Of a DNA stretch of 64,000 bases, positions 1 to 11,662 are shown piece by piece. Source of the stretch: Spodoptera frugiperda. Its lineage: Eukaryota > Arthropoda > Insecta > Lepidoptera > Noctuidae. The DNA lies in assembly GCF_023101765.2 (NCBI RefSeq), contig NC_064228.1:6688501-6752500 (forward strand), read 5' to 3'. The notes beneath the pieces are model-generated. The model was not told the DNA's origin. It searched no databases and saw only the letters and a list, made by a program, of their open reading frames with translations. Numbering within the stretch: the first letter of the stretch is position 1; the number at the start of each line of letters is the position of its first letter. The position numbers and the translations under genes were made by a program.

Positions 1-725
1 AAAACTTCCTCTTGAATCACTCTATCTATTAAAAAAACCGCATCAAAATTCGTTGCGTAGTTTTAAAGATTTAAGCATACAAAGGGACAGAGAAAGCGAC
101 TTTGTTTTATACTATGTAGTGATATTGAAATTGAATTGACATTGAGATTAGTTTCAAGATTAGGTAAACTCCTTGGTCTGGCGTGGGTGGCCACGGTTTT
201 CCTTCCCTTTTCTTTCCGCTTATTTGGAGCAACTTGTATAATTTTTAAACGTATACATTTACATATATTTGGGTCATATCATTAGAACTTAAGACGGGAT
301 ATTCACCATGTTTATTTATATCGTATATAATTGTTGCAAGCGCCATGATCACGGATCAACTGACTGACTATTTGGGTCGTATTTTTATAATAGTTACATA
401 TATTTAAGAGTATCCAAGGCAGTTTCTCATTATGATTGCAGTAATTAAGATAACTATATGTACTTATGTTATTATGTACAAACATTACGTAGTTATAAAA
501 CTATTAGTAGTGGGCAATATAAGAAGTTGGTAGTTTTTGTGTAATGTAATCTTTAGTAGATTAGTGTGTGTGTCAAGATATTTAGTATTGTGTTTTACAA
601 GACGTGGTTATGTTTTGTGTCGATGATTAGATGTTAGATCTAGTTAGTGGTAAGTACTTGTCAAAAGTTAATTAAGTAGGTATAATACCCATTGTTGTTA
701 TCTATAATGGAATGAAGTTAAGTAA

Positions 726-969
726 AGTGTGGGAGAGCCATGCTTCGGCACGAATGGGCCGGCTCGACCTGACCGGCCTTATAGAAATCCAACGTGAAAT
801 AACACTTGCGTTGTGTTTCGTTGTGTGATTGACGTTTGCGGAATAACCCTTAAAAAGCCAGCAACGCACTTGTAACGCCTCTGGTATTTCGGGTGTCCAC
901 GAGCGGCGGCGATTGCTTACCATCAGCGTCAATTCGACTGCTCGTTTACCAGCTTATAGCATAAAAAAG
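726..969 (-). mobile_element. family A repeat, nearly complete
   Basis: Family A is ~300 bases. In its own orientation it runs from TATAAGCCGGTAAACGAGCA through AATCGCCGCCGCCCATGG and ACGCAAGCGTTGTTTCACG to TTCGTGCCGAAGCATGGCTC. This copy lacks ~60 bases in the middle. Confidence 0.85.
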
Positions 970-1570
970 ATAAGATGTTTTTGATAAACGTATAGGATAC
1001 TTTTTGGTAGTACATACATAGGATTTAAAACATATAAAATACAATTTGTTACTTCCATTTTCACGGGGAATCATAAAGTATCGAATTTCAATAAAGATCG
1101 AATCCCAAGTCTTTCCATAATTATTAATTGTGAAATATTTCTTTTGTTTTTAAACAACCCGTAATATGGGTAATTGGGTAGGAAACCATTAATTACAAAT
1201 ACTACTTACTCATGGCTACTTTGTAAACCACTCCAACTTTTGTAAACAACTTCAAAGAGACAGAAGCCTAGACCTTATTACAAGTAATCCCCTCAATCAG
1301 TGTCCATGTCCACGGCAGTCATCCAATAAGTGCTGGCCAGCCAAGGTTAGAAGACAGAAGCCGTACAGCTTCCAGTCTAATGTCTAATGTCACGTACACT
1401 GCTGTGATTGGCTAGGCTGGAATTATGAGTATAAGGCTGAGGCTAAGATTTGTAGACTATGTTTTGTGTTTTTGTTTTAAACAAAGTCTCTATATTAAGT
1501 TTTTATTTGGTATACCAATGTATATTATTATTTAATATCATCTTCGTCACCCCAATTCTATCTTCACACA

Positions 1571-1800
1571 AAAAAACTGACGTGAAACAACGTTTGCGTT
1601 ATGGTTCATTGTGTCAGTGAGGTTTCCGGAGGCCCAATTACCTTCCTTTTCAAATCCCCGATTCCCCAACAACCCTTAAATTCCTAACCTCCAAAAGACC
1701 GGCAACGCACTTGTAACGCCTCTGGTGTTGCGGGCGTCCACTGTCCATGGGCGGCAGCGATTACAGCGTCTGCTTGTATACCGGTTTATATCATAAAAAA
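1571..1800 (-). mobile_element. family A repeat, lacking the GCATGGCTC end
   Basis: CTGACGTGAAACAACGTTTG to CGGTTTATATCATAAAAAA. Confidence 0.85.
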
Positions 1801-2298
1801 TCCATTATACACCATTTGGATATTTGTGCAAGAGACAATCAAACCCGAGACATCTTGCTCAACCCACAAAGCTGTCGTATTTAAATAGCTCATAACATTC
1901 AAAATCCCAACCAAAAATAGCCCATCTGTTTACCAGTTACCTACAAACTAACAAACAAACGAACAGACAAACTTTTTTAAATATAACATGGTATTACAAA
2001 ACTGTGAACTCTGAAACTGTAATATTTATATTTCAGGAAGTTATATTTCAGTGGCGACATCAAAGCCTATCGCGCGAACGATGAAATAAACTAGTTTTTT
2101 CAGGGGTGTCCCGTGGATTATTGAATTTTACGGGTTAGTGAAATGACAGGGAATATTAACGGTGCATGATAATAGTTTTGTTTGGAGTTTTAAAATACTT
2201 GAAAGTAGATTGACAGATTACTAATATATAGCTTATATTAGAAATATATTCTTAGAATTTACCACCAAACCTTAAATTGACTAGCTTATTTTATTTTA

Positions 2299-2585
2299 TA
2301 ACCCGGTAAACGAGTAGACGGATCACCAGATGGTAAGCAATCGCCGCCGCCCATGGGCACTCAAAACACCAGAGGTGTTACAAGTACGTTGCCGGCCTTT
2401 TGGGGGTTAGGAATTTAAGGGTTGCTGGGGAATAGGGGTATAGGAAGATTGGGAAGGGAGATATTTGGGCCTCCGGTAACTTCACTCACACAACGCAAGC
2501 GTTGTTTCACGTCGGTTTTCTGTGAGTCCGTGGTATCACTCCGGTCGAGCAAGCCCAGCAGTGCCATAGCATGGCTTTCCCACAA
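2299..2585 (+). mobile_element. family A repeat, full length
   Basis: AACCCGGTAAACGAGTAGAC to AGCATGGCTTTCCCACA. Confidence 0.88.
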
Positions 2586-2945
2586 TATTTTTCAGTATTC
2601 AGACGATAACTAGTCCAGTAGTGGACTGTCATAGACTGTTGATGTTATGTCTAGTAGCTATGTATAACAATAATATAACATTGTTTGTAACAAGCGAATC
2701 AAATAAGCATTTGTTTAGCTTAGAAATTGAACAATGCGAAGCACTCAACCCTAAAATAGTAGTCCACTTAGTTTTTGCACTCCATAACTAACTTAATTTC
2801 TTCCCATTCCTGCTTCCCGTCGTAATATTTACAACTTTAACAATGTATGCTTGTGAAATACTACAAAGTTGTCGTGTACTTTTTGCTACTACTAATATTA
2901 TAATGAAGAGGAAAAAAGAAGCCTGTAGTAAGTAGGTAGAGATTT

Positions 2946-3074
2946 TTGATGGGTGAAAATCATTCAATAGCTTCTCCCGTCTTGGGCGAGGCGAGAGGGA
3001 GTGTCAGACTCTTACTGACAAAAAACCACCATGTTCCTATTTGTGCTTTTCGGGCTAGAGCCTCGGTAACTCAT
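2946..3074 (-). mobile_element. family B repeat
   Basis: Family B is ~150 bases. In its own orientation it runs from GGAGCTGCGGACTGCCTAGC through TACCGGGGCTCCGGCTCGAA, TAGTCAGTAAGAGTCTGACA and GCCTCGCCCAAGGCGAGAG to GATGATTTTCCCCCTCAAAA. Here from GTGAAAATCATTCAATAGC to GGGCTAGAGCC. Confidence 0.75.
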
Positions 3075-3246
3075 CAGGTACTTAATACGCAGGTCAGGGT
3101 AGTTACAGATATAATTCGTTTGTTATGTAATTTAAGATTATTTTGTCTATAAACTATTAAACAAAGTGGAATAGTTACAATGTTAGAAATACATAATATC
3201 GTAACTTCACGATTAATAATAATAATGATAACTTCAGAAAACCAAT

Positions 3247-3290
3247 AATACTTTGCCCAACACGGGAATCGAACCCGAGACCTTATTGTT
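3247..3290 (-). mobile_element. SINE family D head fragment
   Basis: Reverse complement reads GGTCTCGGGTTCGATTCCCG, then GGGCAAAGTATTAT: a B box with the family D continuation, not a tRNA gene. Confidence 0.6.
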
Positions 3291-5457
3291 AACCATTCAA
3301 ATAAATAAATAAACATACCAAAAACTTCAACATCATCATCAAAACATTACACAATCAAAACCCGTAATATGAACCATGAGTAATTCAATATCTCTTTAAC
3401 CGACCCGTCAGTTATAATCACCAGTTAGTTTAACAAGTGGTTCAACCCTACAAACGATAATTAAGCTAAATTGATGCAACTATGAGAGGTCATTGAACTA
3501 GCTACGTCACTTGTGTATTCCTGGTTCCTGTCATAGAGTCAGCTGTTTATTTGTTACGTAATGTGTTTGTGTGTTTACTGCCTATCATAGAGTGTCCTCT
3601 GTGAGGATTTTGACAGTTTTCATTGGTCTTGTTGTGTGAATCTTTAATTTGAAATATTTATTTCTGTGAGAAAATTAATTAAGGTCTTTGTAATTGCTTT
3701 TAAATGTAAGTCCAAACTACAAAATTATTCAAAAACAGTTCGCATTAAAGAAATGAGACATGTTATTAAATCAGATCGCTTTTAACCGAATGATCTGGAA
3801 GCCATTATGAGAAGTATATTTACTAGTGAACATGTGTGGTGTGGTAGTCTTGTCACTGGTATGATTATGATGATGAGGAAGGGGTTTCTCTGGGCATCTA
3901 TTTCCTTATGCATGTATATCACAATGTTACGTTTTCGAATCCAAAATGAACGATTAACAAACTAAATAAACTCAACTTGATTATTTAATAAGCCTGTGTT
4001 AACAAGCGTTCCAAATTAAATATTTAATTAAAATTAAAACCAACTAAATTAATTCCGTTATGCCATTTGTAATCTAATACCGTTGTAAGTGGTTGAAAAA
4101 TCAATTCGATACGATTGAGAGATAAGATAATCATTTGTAAATTAAGTGTAAAATTCGTTTTGATGATACAAAGCCTTTTTATTAGATACGTTTTGTAATT
4201 TGTTCCTTATCGATATTGTTTAAATTGAACAAATATGCATAAGATTTTTGTAGCGATAGTGATTTATTTTAAGTATTGGTTCATTTACTTAATTGAAATT
4301 GAAAATGAGTTGAAAGTTTTTGTCGAAAATGAAATAAACATTATTTTTACTTACAACTAAAGAGATAAGTAGCGAATAATTAGTAGAAAGGTTGATAAGT
4401 GAAACTTTTGTACCTAAATTATATAAAACTTGATCTTACTTTTACACTATACATGGAAAACGGAACGCTCCCAAACGCCGCAAACAGGAGACGGTAAAAA
4501 ACTAATTTAATTTCAAACAAATGAATAAATAAGGAATTCAACAATGTTAAACAAGCTGGATGTTTTACGACGAAAACAAAAACTATTAAAATTTTACAAT
4601 TTTGCAGCGTTTTTCGAAAGCATCCCCTTTACATTCTGATTAAAAAACGTAGTAGGTAAAATTAGTAATGTCTTTCTAATCTGTCACATCTCCATCTATT
4701 AAATAATCTTTGCCCTAGTCCAAGACGCGTGACGAAGGAATGATAGTAAGAATGTGTTAGTGTGTGTGTTCGTTTTATTCGTGTAAACACGGAATGCTAT
4801 CTAATTTTATATTAGCGAGGCTCGAAGAGTGATTCATTCAGTTTATGGTCGAAGGAATGGTCAGATTTAGGATTATTGTGGTCTAACCTTATTTTGGGAT
4901 GCGTTTTATTGCTTTTGCATCTCACTGGTGAGAGGTTTGGTTTGAAGTGAGGTAGAAAGCAAAATAGTGATGCATTTTCGGTATGTTTTTAGTGATAGTA
5001 GCGTGTCTGTTGGGTATAATGTGTAGCAAATGAAGGATCATTTATTATTTTGATATAATACCTATTGGATCTGATATAATTGATCTTTTCATAATGAATG
5101 AAAGGGCTTACCTACATGGTGATTTGGTTTTATTGATTTATGTTGTTTAACTGCATGTAGATTTTCCCTTTTGATAACTAACGAAATATTGATGGAATTA
5201 ATCATCACCTCCACTTATACATCGAATTAGTATTAGATGATACCTAAGCACTTTAAATTCTTAAATAAGCACAGTAGGTACTTATAAACTCTAATGGAGG
5301 TCTCTCCTTCTCGGGGTTGACCCGGTGAATCACGTCCCGAAACCCGCAGGAAAAACTAAATTTGGTTTCAAATTCTTTCCTCTTCTGTTGACTACTAGAC
5401 TACCGTACCGACACTGTTTGTACTATAAACTATTGTTTTATTTTAATAGCATATCAT

Positions 5458-5580
5458 CACATCAACAGCCTATAAGTGCTTAAGTGGCTAATGCTGACCA
5501 AAGGCCTCTTCTCACACGGAGAATGTTTGAGCATTAATCACCAATGATGATGGCAAATGCTCAATGCGGGTTGGCGATTT
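5458..5580 (-). mobile_element. SINE family C, 3' part
   Basis: Family C is a ~265-base tRNA-derived SINE. Its head carries GGGTTCGAA (B box) and its tail contains AAGAGGCCTTTGGTCAGCAG. This copy keeps only the tail. Confidence 0.7.
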
Positions 5581-5846
5581 AATATACTGTGTATTATAAC
5601 TATTACGGATTACAAAGGAATGCGCTTGAGTTAGTATTGTAGGTATTTTGTAAATTTTACTTAACACATAAACACAATTTAATATTTCTTATCGCGAAAG
5701 TACATTTTTACATGATTGCATGACGCAGTGGAAAGCAATGTGTGCATTGATAAACTTTATTAGGTAAAATAATTTTCAGTAAACTACGTTAAAAATCCAA
5801 CTTCAACCTACACTTTTGAAGTCGGTTAATATACTAAAATATTATT

Positions 5847-6000
5847 CGGAGGCTGCAGACTACCAAGCGGGTTTACCGGGGTTCCAGCTCGAAAAGCAAA
5901 AGAAGGAACGGGGTATTTTTAGTCAGTAAGAGTCTCACTCTGAGTCTCGAGAGGGATCTCGAAGAGAAGTCATTGGATGATTTTCCCCCTCAAAAAGTGT
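5847..6000 (+). mobile_element. family B repeat, full length
   Basis: CGGAGGCTGCAGACTACCAA to TTTTCCCCCTCAAAAAG. Confidence 0.8.
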
Positions 6001-6401
6001 AACACATACTTTTCTGAAAACGTATCAAAATCGGTTCGGTCAATCGCAAGATAATCATCGACAAACATACTTACATACAGACCAAACAGTGAACCTTTTT
6101 TTTTGAAGTCGGCTAGAAACTCGTATCATCATAAATATCTATATGCTATCACATAACAATACATACTTCATTATCTATTTATCTCTATTAAAATCCCCAA
6201 CAAAATCAGTGTGAACTGTGAAGTCGGTCTCTAGACTCCAGACTGCTTAACCTTATAGTCCCCTAAACGATTAATTTCAATTGTGTCTCTATATTAATAG
6301 ATAATGCTATTTATGTCAGTTTGTATGAACGACCCACATACATAATGTATGGGAGCTATTGTCCTTATTGAAGATAATTTAATGTGTTTGGTCTATTGGC
6401 T

Positions 6402-6445
6402 TACTAGCTGTTACCCGTGACTTTGCCTGCGTAGTCAAAGGAACA
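6402..6445 (-). repeat. CTAG-type repeat end
   Basis: TTACTAGCTGTTACCCGTGA then CTTTGCCTGCGTAGTC. In reverse it ends ...CAGCTAGT, the form of a Helitron 3' terminus; similar worn ends occur at 26127-26160 and 42037-42060. Confidence 0.4.
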
Positions 6446-6579
6446 AAGTAGTCTATACTTATTTTCCCTTTGTATCTCCAGACAAACGTACCTTTGCATT
6501 TATAATAAAAACTAGTTCGGAATGCAAGTATTATGAATGTGTAAATGCTCTTAAACAAAAGGTCACTGGATCGGTTCGA

Positions 6580-6735
6580 GTTCGGATCTGCCTATCTTCA
6601 TCGCACAACTACTTTGCGTCGGCGCATCTTACTCGCACCGCTACAATAGATTTGTATCAGTAGAAACGGTCACATAGTTTCACAGTTAAGCTATTACATC
6701 TTCGTAGCATAGCTACAGAGCACATCTTGTGGAAA
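6580..6735 (+). repeat. family I repeat
   Basis: CACATAGTTTCACAGTTAAG then CTATTACATCTTCGTAGCAT; related to 16553-16628 and 53440-53510. Confidence 0.6.
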
Positions 6736-7290
6736 AACACCCTAAGTGTTTTAAACTCCCTCTTGCTCGTCTCACCCAAGGCGAAGTAATTGCAGATAAT
6801 TTTAAAGGTATTATTGGCACCGGACATGTTCCACTTACGGCACCCATAGCTATTTTTCCTCGTGGAATAAAATACAAAATTAAAAAATTATTCCACAAAT
6901 GGCACTCACGAAAAATACCTAATAAACGGGTGCCCAATGTGGAATACCTCTATTATTCTAGCTCTAAAAAAACTATCGGTCTCACAACCATTCGAAAAAC
7001 AAGACACTATTTATTATTATGCATGTAATAACAAGTTGATGTTCAACACATGCGCTTCCATTGTGACCTATTTACTAGTGCACTGATTGAAGACACCATC
7101 TAGACAATTGTCCTCAATTAGTCAGAGCCATCTGTTGGTAGTTCCTATTAAACTAATGTTTGTTTATGTTGGAGTTTAACGGGCTTGTCGAAGCTGGACA
7201 AGTGTAGAAGATACATACTTAATAGCGCGTCTGTTATTATCTGATAATCTAGGCAGAGGTTCAAACAATGAATGTTATTAGGTACCTTTT

Positions 7291-7487
7291 TTTTATGAGA
7301 CATGCCGATAATCGAGCAGACGTATTGACTGATGGTAAGCAATCGCCGCCGCCCATGGACACTTGAAACACCAGAGGCGTTACAAGTGCGTTGCCGGCTT
7401 TTTGGGAGTTAGGAATTTAAGGGTTGTTGTTCGGGAATGGGGATGGGGAAGATTGGGAAGGGGGAATTGGGCCTCCGGTAACGTCAA
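7291..7487 (+). mobile_element. family A repeat, left two thirds
   Basis: Head through GGGCCTCCGGTAACGTCA, after which unrelated sequence follows to an inverted family A head at 7689. Confidence 0.8.
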
Positions 7488-7688
7488 ACCGCGCGGAAGT
7501 AGCTAGTGAAAAATATACGCCTTGTTCTGGATTTTTATTAGTTATAGAATTTTGGTCAAAGTTATCCCCTAGAGGCAAAGAATCCCGATCTTACGGATAT
7601 GTTCCTTCTCATGTAAAAGTTTGCCTTAATTTCCACGCCCAACAGGGGCGTGTTGGAGATTGCAATTTAAAAGTTTCTTATTAAATGA

Positions 7689-7724
7689 ACCGTCTGCTTG
7701 TTTACCGGCTAATACCATAAAAAA
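7689..7724 (-). mobile_element. family A head, inverted partner
   Basis: CCGTCTGCTTGTTTACCGGC then TAATACCATAAAAAA. Confidence 0.65.
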
Positions 7725-8599
7725 CATCCTAAAAATATTTTAGCTAATTGTGCGTGACTTAGGAGTCGATTAGGTACACGCACGGTGTTCTTAATTGCTG
7801 AACAAATAGTTATTTAAATATTAAGTTAAATATACACACATAACATAAACCCTGTTATTCTGTAAATAGGTAAACAGTAATGTGCTAATAGTCTAGTTTT
7901 CACCAGTTATGTTTAAGAGGATATTAGGAGGCCTATTGGAAAACACTGTTCATATTTCTAAAGTATATTTTTGGTTTCGTTATTATGTACCTAAGTATCT
8001 AATTGGTAATAATTCATGTTGATTTATAGTAACGCAAAAATCGAACCCAAAATATTTCAAGAGATTCCTTCCATCCTTTCGCGAAACACCGTGCATAATC
8101 ATCCTAGTTTCTTAAGATTTTCAAATTTAATGCTAGCTGCGTTACCTACTCGGAATAAATACTGAAATCGAACTCAAAAGCCACTTAAAAAACAACGAAA
8201 TAAATCTGATCTAAGTAAATCAGATCTAATAAAAATATCAGGGTAAAAACACCAATAACCGATCATCACAATAAAATTTTATATTTACAAAGAAACCTTG
8301 TAGCAATTTCATCGAATAAGGTAAATGCACCAATTTGCGGCAACGGCGATTAAGTGTTTTATTTGTTTACTCAGTGGTTTCTGCGCAGATTAGCAAACTT
8401 TCCAAGTGACTCAGAAAATTATTCAATTAGGTAAAAGGAAATTTGTTTGAAAGTGAAATTTCAAGGTGTTGAGAAAGAAATCTTTAATTTTGTGCTGTTA
8501 AGAAATAATATGAATAAAAATATGGCATAAAATGTTGCATTAAAATTATGCCACGCCTTCGCACCGGCTAGGCTATTCTCTAATTGTCAATTTAAAACA

Positions 8600-8692
8600 T
8601 TCGAAGTGAGTTTGATCGCGTTCCGCCATGTCATTGGATGTGAGAATAATCTTGACCAATGACAGGCGAGAATGTGATCAAGCTCACTTCAA
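8600..8692. mobile_element. ~93-base palindromic MITE-like element
   Basis: The left arm TCGAAGTGAGTTTGATCGCG and the right arm, read in reverse as CTTGAAGTGAGCTTGATCAC, pair imperfectly along ~40 bases, including GTCATTGG against CCAATGAC. Confidence 0.6.
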
Positions 8693-8765
8693 GGGCGACT
8701 GGTCAAGCCATCACTAACAAGGGTAGATATGGTGTCAAAGGTATTAATCTACTATGATGTCTGTC

Positions 8766-8937
8766 GACCGGAGGCCCAATTACCTTCCCAATCCCCAATT
8801 CCCCTTAAATCCCTAACCCCCAAAAGGCCGGCAACGCACTTGTAACGCCTCTGGTGTTTCGAGTGTCCATGGGTGGCGGCGATTGCTTACCAACAGGTGA
8901 TCTGTCTGCTCGTTTACCGGCTTATACCATAAAAAAA
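8766..8937 (-). mobile_element. family A repeat, left half
   Basis: GACCGGAGGCCCAATTACCT to ACCGGCTTATACCATAAAAAA, shown in part. Confidence 0.8.
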
Positions 8938-9372
8938 GACTAATTATAGTTATGTTAATTTTCGAAAATTATACCACATATTCGGGTCATTGGTCCCATC
9001 TATCTAGCTTGATGCATCCCACATTTATACTGATTTGCGGTATCCATTCAAGGACTAAAAATAATGGCTATTATAAATCAACTGGTGATTCATTGTATGG
9101 TTCTCATAACCTCTATTTTTTAAGCAGTAAGGTTGAGTTTTGTGTGCCACTGTATTGCGGTTGACACAGTGTATGGGTTTATTGACCCCTGCTCTCTTTG
9201 TGTAAAAGTATCGAAATTTTATTTTGATTTATAACAATGAACATTAATATGGATGATATTGAACAATTGCAATTTAATTAAAAATGTATATGTATGTACT
9301 ATAACATAATTAAATTGAAGACTTAAAAATTACTAGGCAGATTTGAATGCATATTTTTTTGGTTATAATTAC

Positions 9373-9500
9373 GTTGCCTCACAATAGGATTTTCTCCTGT
9401 GTCGTGGGTGCGTTTACAAACATACAAGTTCACATGCACATGACACTCAGACCCGGAACAACAATTTGTGGATCACACAAATTGTTAAGATTTGACTGAA
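9373..9500 (-). mobile_element. SINE family E, 3' body
   Basis: Family E is tRNA-derived (B box GGTTCGATT) with a body containing CGTGGGTGCGTTTACAAACA. This copy has the body from CACAATAGGATTTTCTCCTG to CACAAATTGTT. Confidence 0.7.
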
Positions 9501-10188
9501 ACATGAATTTTCTTCTGTAAAATCAGTTTAAATATTAAAATCGCATTGAAATTCGACATAGATTACCTGAAATCTTAAACAACGCTGTCTTTTATTTTTT
9601 TACTCTACACTGCGAAATTTAAATCCTACTTAACATAATCTCTTCTAAAACTTCAATAATTGCTGTCAAAATAATGCACCTATTAACAATATTCATAGCA
9701 ATAAGGTTCACTTTTGCGTGACAAACATATTATTCAGTTCAAAACATTGCACTGAAATACCAAACGAAACAAAAAATAAATAAACAAATGACTATCAACC
9801 CTAACACAAACGATATAAAACTCAATTTTGTATGCACAGTTACCAGTTAGTGTACCAGTACGGACTGAGTCACAAAAATAACAGTAGAACGAACAATAGG
9901 ATGACAAAAACATTTTTTTCTAGGTCACGATCTCATGCCACTATGTAGGTATGCTAATTCGTGGCTAATTTGAATACTTAGTAGCTGAATGAATGAACTC
10001 TTCAAATAAAAAGTAGGTTGTTATCTTCCTGTGTGAGTTATCAAAATCGGTACAGCTGTTTCAGAGAATGCGACCATAAAATGTTAATCTAATTTTAAAA
10101 TAAAGTCACAGTTTATCACTTGAGCCTTTCAACTGTATCAGTGCCTACTTCGCCAATTATAATTTGTTAGTCGATTCTTTATCACACA

Positions 10189-10415
10189 CATCATCACATC
10201 AACAGCCACCAAAGGCCTCTTCTTACACGGAGAAGGTTTGAGCATTAATCACCACGCCACGCTTGCTTAATGCGTATTGGTAAACCATCGTTTGTCAGTG
10301 GTGTCTAAATAATCTTAGAAAGTGCATATAACTCGGAAAATGTCACATTGGTACTTGCCGTTGGTAGGTTTCGAACCCGCATCCTCATACATGAGAAGCG
10401 GGCGTCTTAAACCTC
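10189..10415 (-). mobile_element. SINE family C, near full length
   Basis: Reads from the tail CATCACATCAACAGCC to the tRNA-like head containing TTCGAACCCGCATCCTCATA. Confidence 0.75.
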
Positions 10416-10929
10416 TTTATTACGACCCCCCGACTGTAAAGAGTTAGGTTGGTGTGGTGAATGTATTCTAATCTACTGACACATACAGCCATACAGTAAG
10501 ACTAGACTAGAATAGAACCACAATAACTAAAAAAACGTGGGCCATATTAGGTGCAAGTACCTTATCAGTCAATTTACTTCAAGAACATTTCAATGCAGTT
10601 CACATCGATGAGATCTAATTCAGCTATCAATTGCCTATATTAGAAGCAATATGAAGTAGGCAGAGAATATTGATGTTTGTGGTCCTTGGCCTGTTTCTAT
10701 GTCATTATATTTAATTTTTTTACAATAGCAATAGCACTTAGCACTTTTCACCTATTTACGAATGCATTTTTTGCATCCAGAAAAGAACCTAACCATGCCG
10801 CAATCAGCTTTCTATGGGATACCTACTACTTGATACTTTACCTTGGTACTTGATTTCATGGTACTTAAGTGATCAGCGTCGGAGACCTGCAACACCATAG
10901 AACTTACAGCCTTTTGCAGTGGTGAGGCT

Positions 10930-11078
10930 CCGATCACCACACGTATAGCGCGAAACACAACGCAAACATTATTTCATGCCGATTAGGTATCTATGTATGA
11001 TCTATGAGGTATCTATGAGGTCGTGAGATTACTCCTGTCGAGCCGGCCCATTCGTACAAAAGCATGGTCCTACCGCAT
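10930..11078 (+). mobile_element. family A repeat, right half, degenerate
   Basis: GCGAAACACAACGCAAACAT and CGAGCCGGCCCATTCGTAC are recognisable. Confidence 0.6.
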
Positions 11079-11380
11079 GTAAAACATAGTATCTGTATAT
11101 TATCCAGATTTTTCTCGCACTTGCAACTTAAGCCTCCTAAATTCCTTTCAACCAGTAACTAATATGAATATTTCGACCGTGTATCAAGTGTCATAAGTCG
11201 GTGTAATTCAACCCTACGGCGGCGCGGTGTCACGTGACATACAAGGTATCAAGTAGTGTAATGTTATAGTTTTGTTCAACTCCATCGGTTGCGGTGAGGG
11301 TTAACTGCTGGGTAATGGCTCGGTTTGTTATGGGGTTTGGTTACCGTGATTTATGGTTAACATGTTAAATTATTATGGAA

Positions 11381-11625
11381 TAAGCCGGTAAACGAGCAGA
11401 AGGATCACCTGTTGGTAAGCAATCGCCGCCGCCCATGGACACTTGAAACACCAGAGGCGTTACAAGTACGTTTCCGGCCTTTTGGGGGTTAGGAATTTAA
11501 GGGTTGTTGAGAAATCGGGAATTGGGAAGGGGGGAAACTGGGCCTCCGGCAACGTCAATCACGCAACGAAACGCAACGCAAGCGTTGTTTCACGTCGGTT
11601 TTCTGTGAGGCCGTGGTATCACTCA
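11381..11625 (+). mobile_element. family A repeat, cut at the LINE junction
   Basis: Runs from TAAGCCGGTAAACGAGCAGA to CCGTGGTATCACTC, then stops abruptly at the start of the LINE. Confidence 0.85.
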
Positions 11626-11662
11626 TTATTAAAATGTTGATAAGCAAAACATTGTATATTTT

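Larger units (their letters stand above)
1..11380. other. repeat-rich non-coding stretch
   Basis: Apart from the family A, B, C, D, E and I copies and the palindrome at 8600, I see no exon-like block. 3300-5450 and 9500-10180 in particular show nothing recognisable. Confidence 0.6.

Noticed and set aside
3247..3290. tRNA-like GGGTTCGATTCCCG
   Set aside because: Only the T-arm/B-box part is present and it continues as family D SINE sequence; no cloverleaf can be formed.
6729..7028. 99-residue open frame beginning MEKHPKCFKLPLARL
   Set aside because: It overlaps family I and family B-like sequence, has no splice signals and no recognisable domain.
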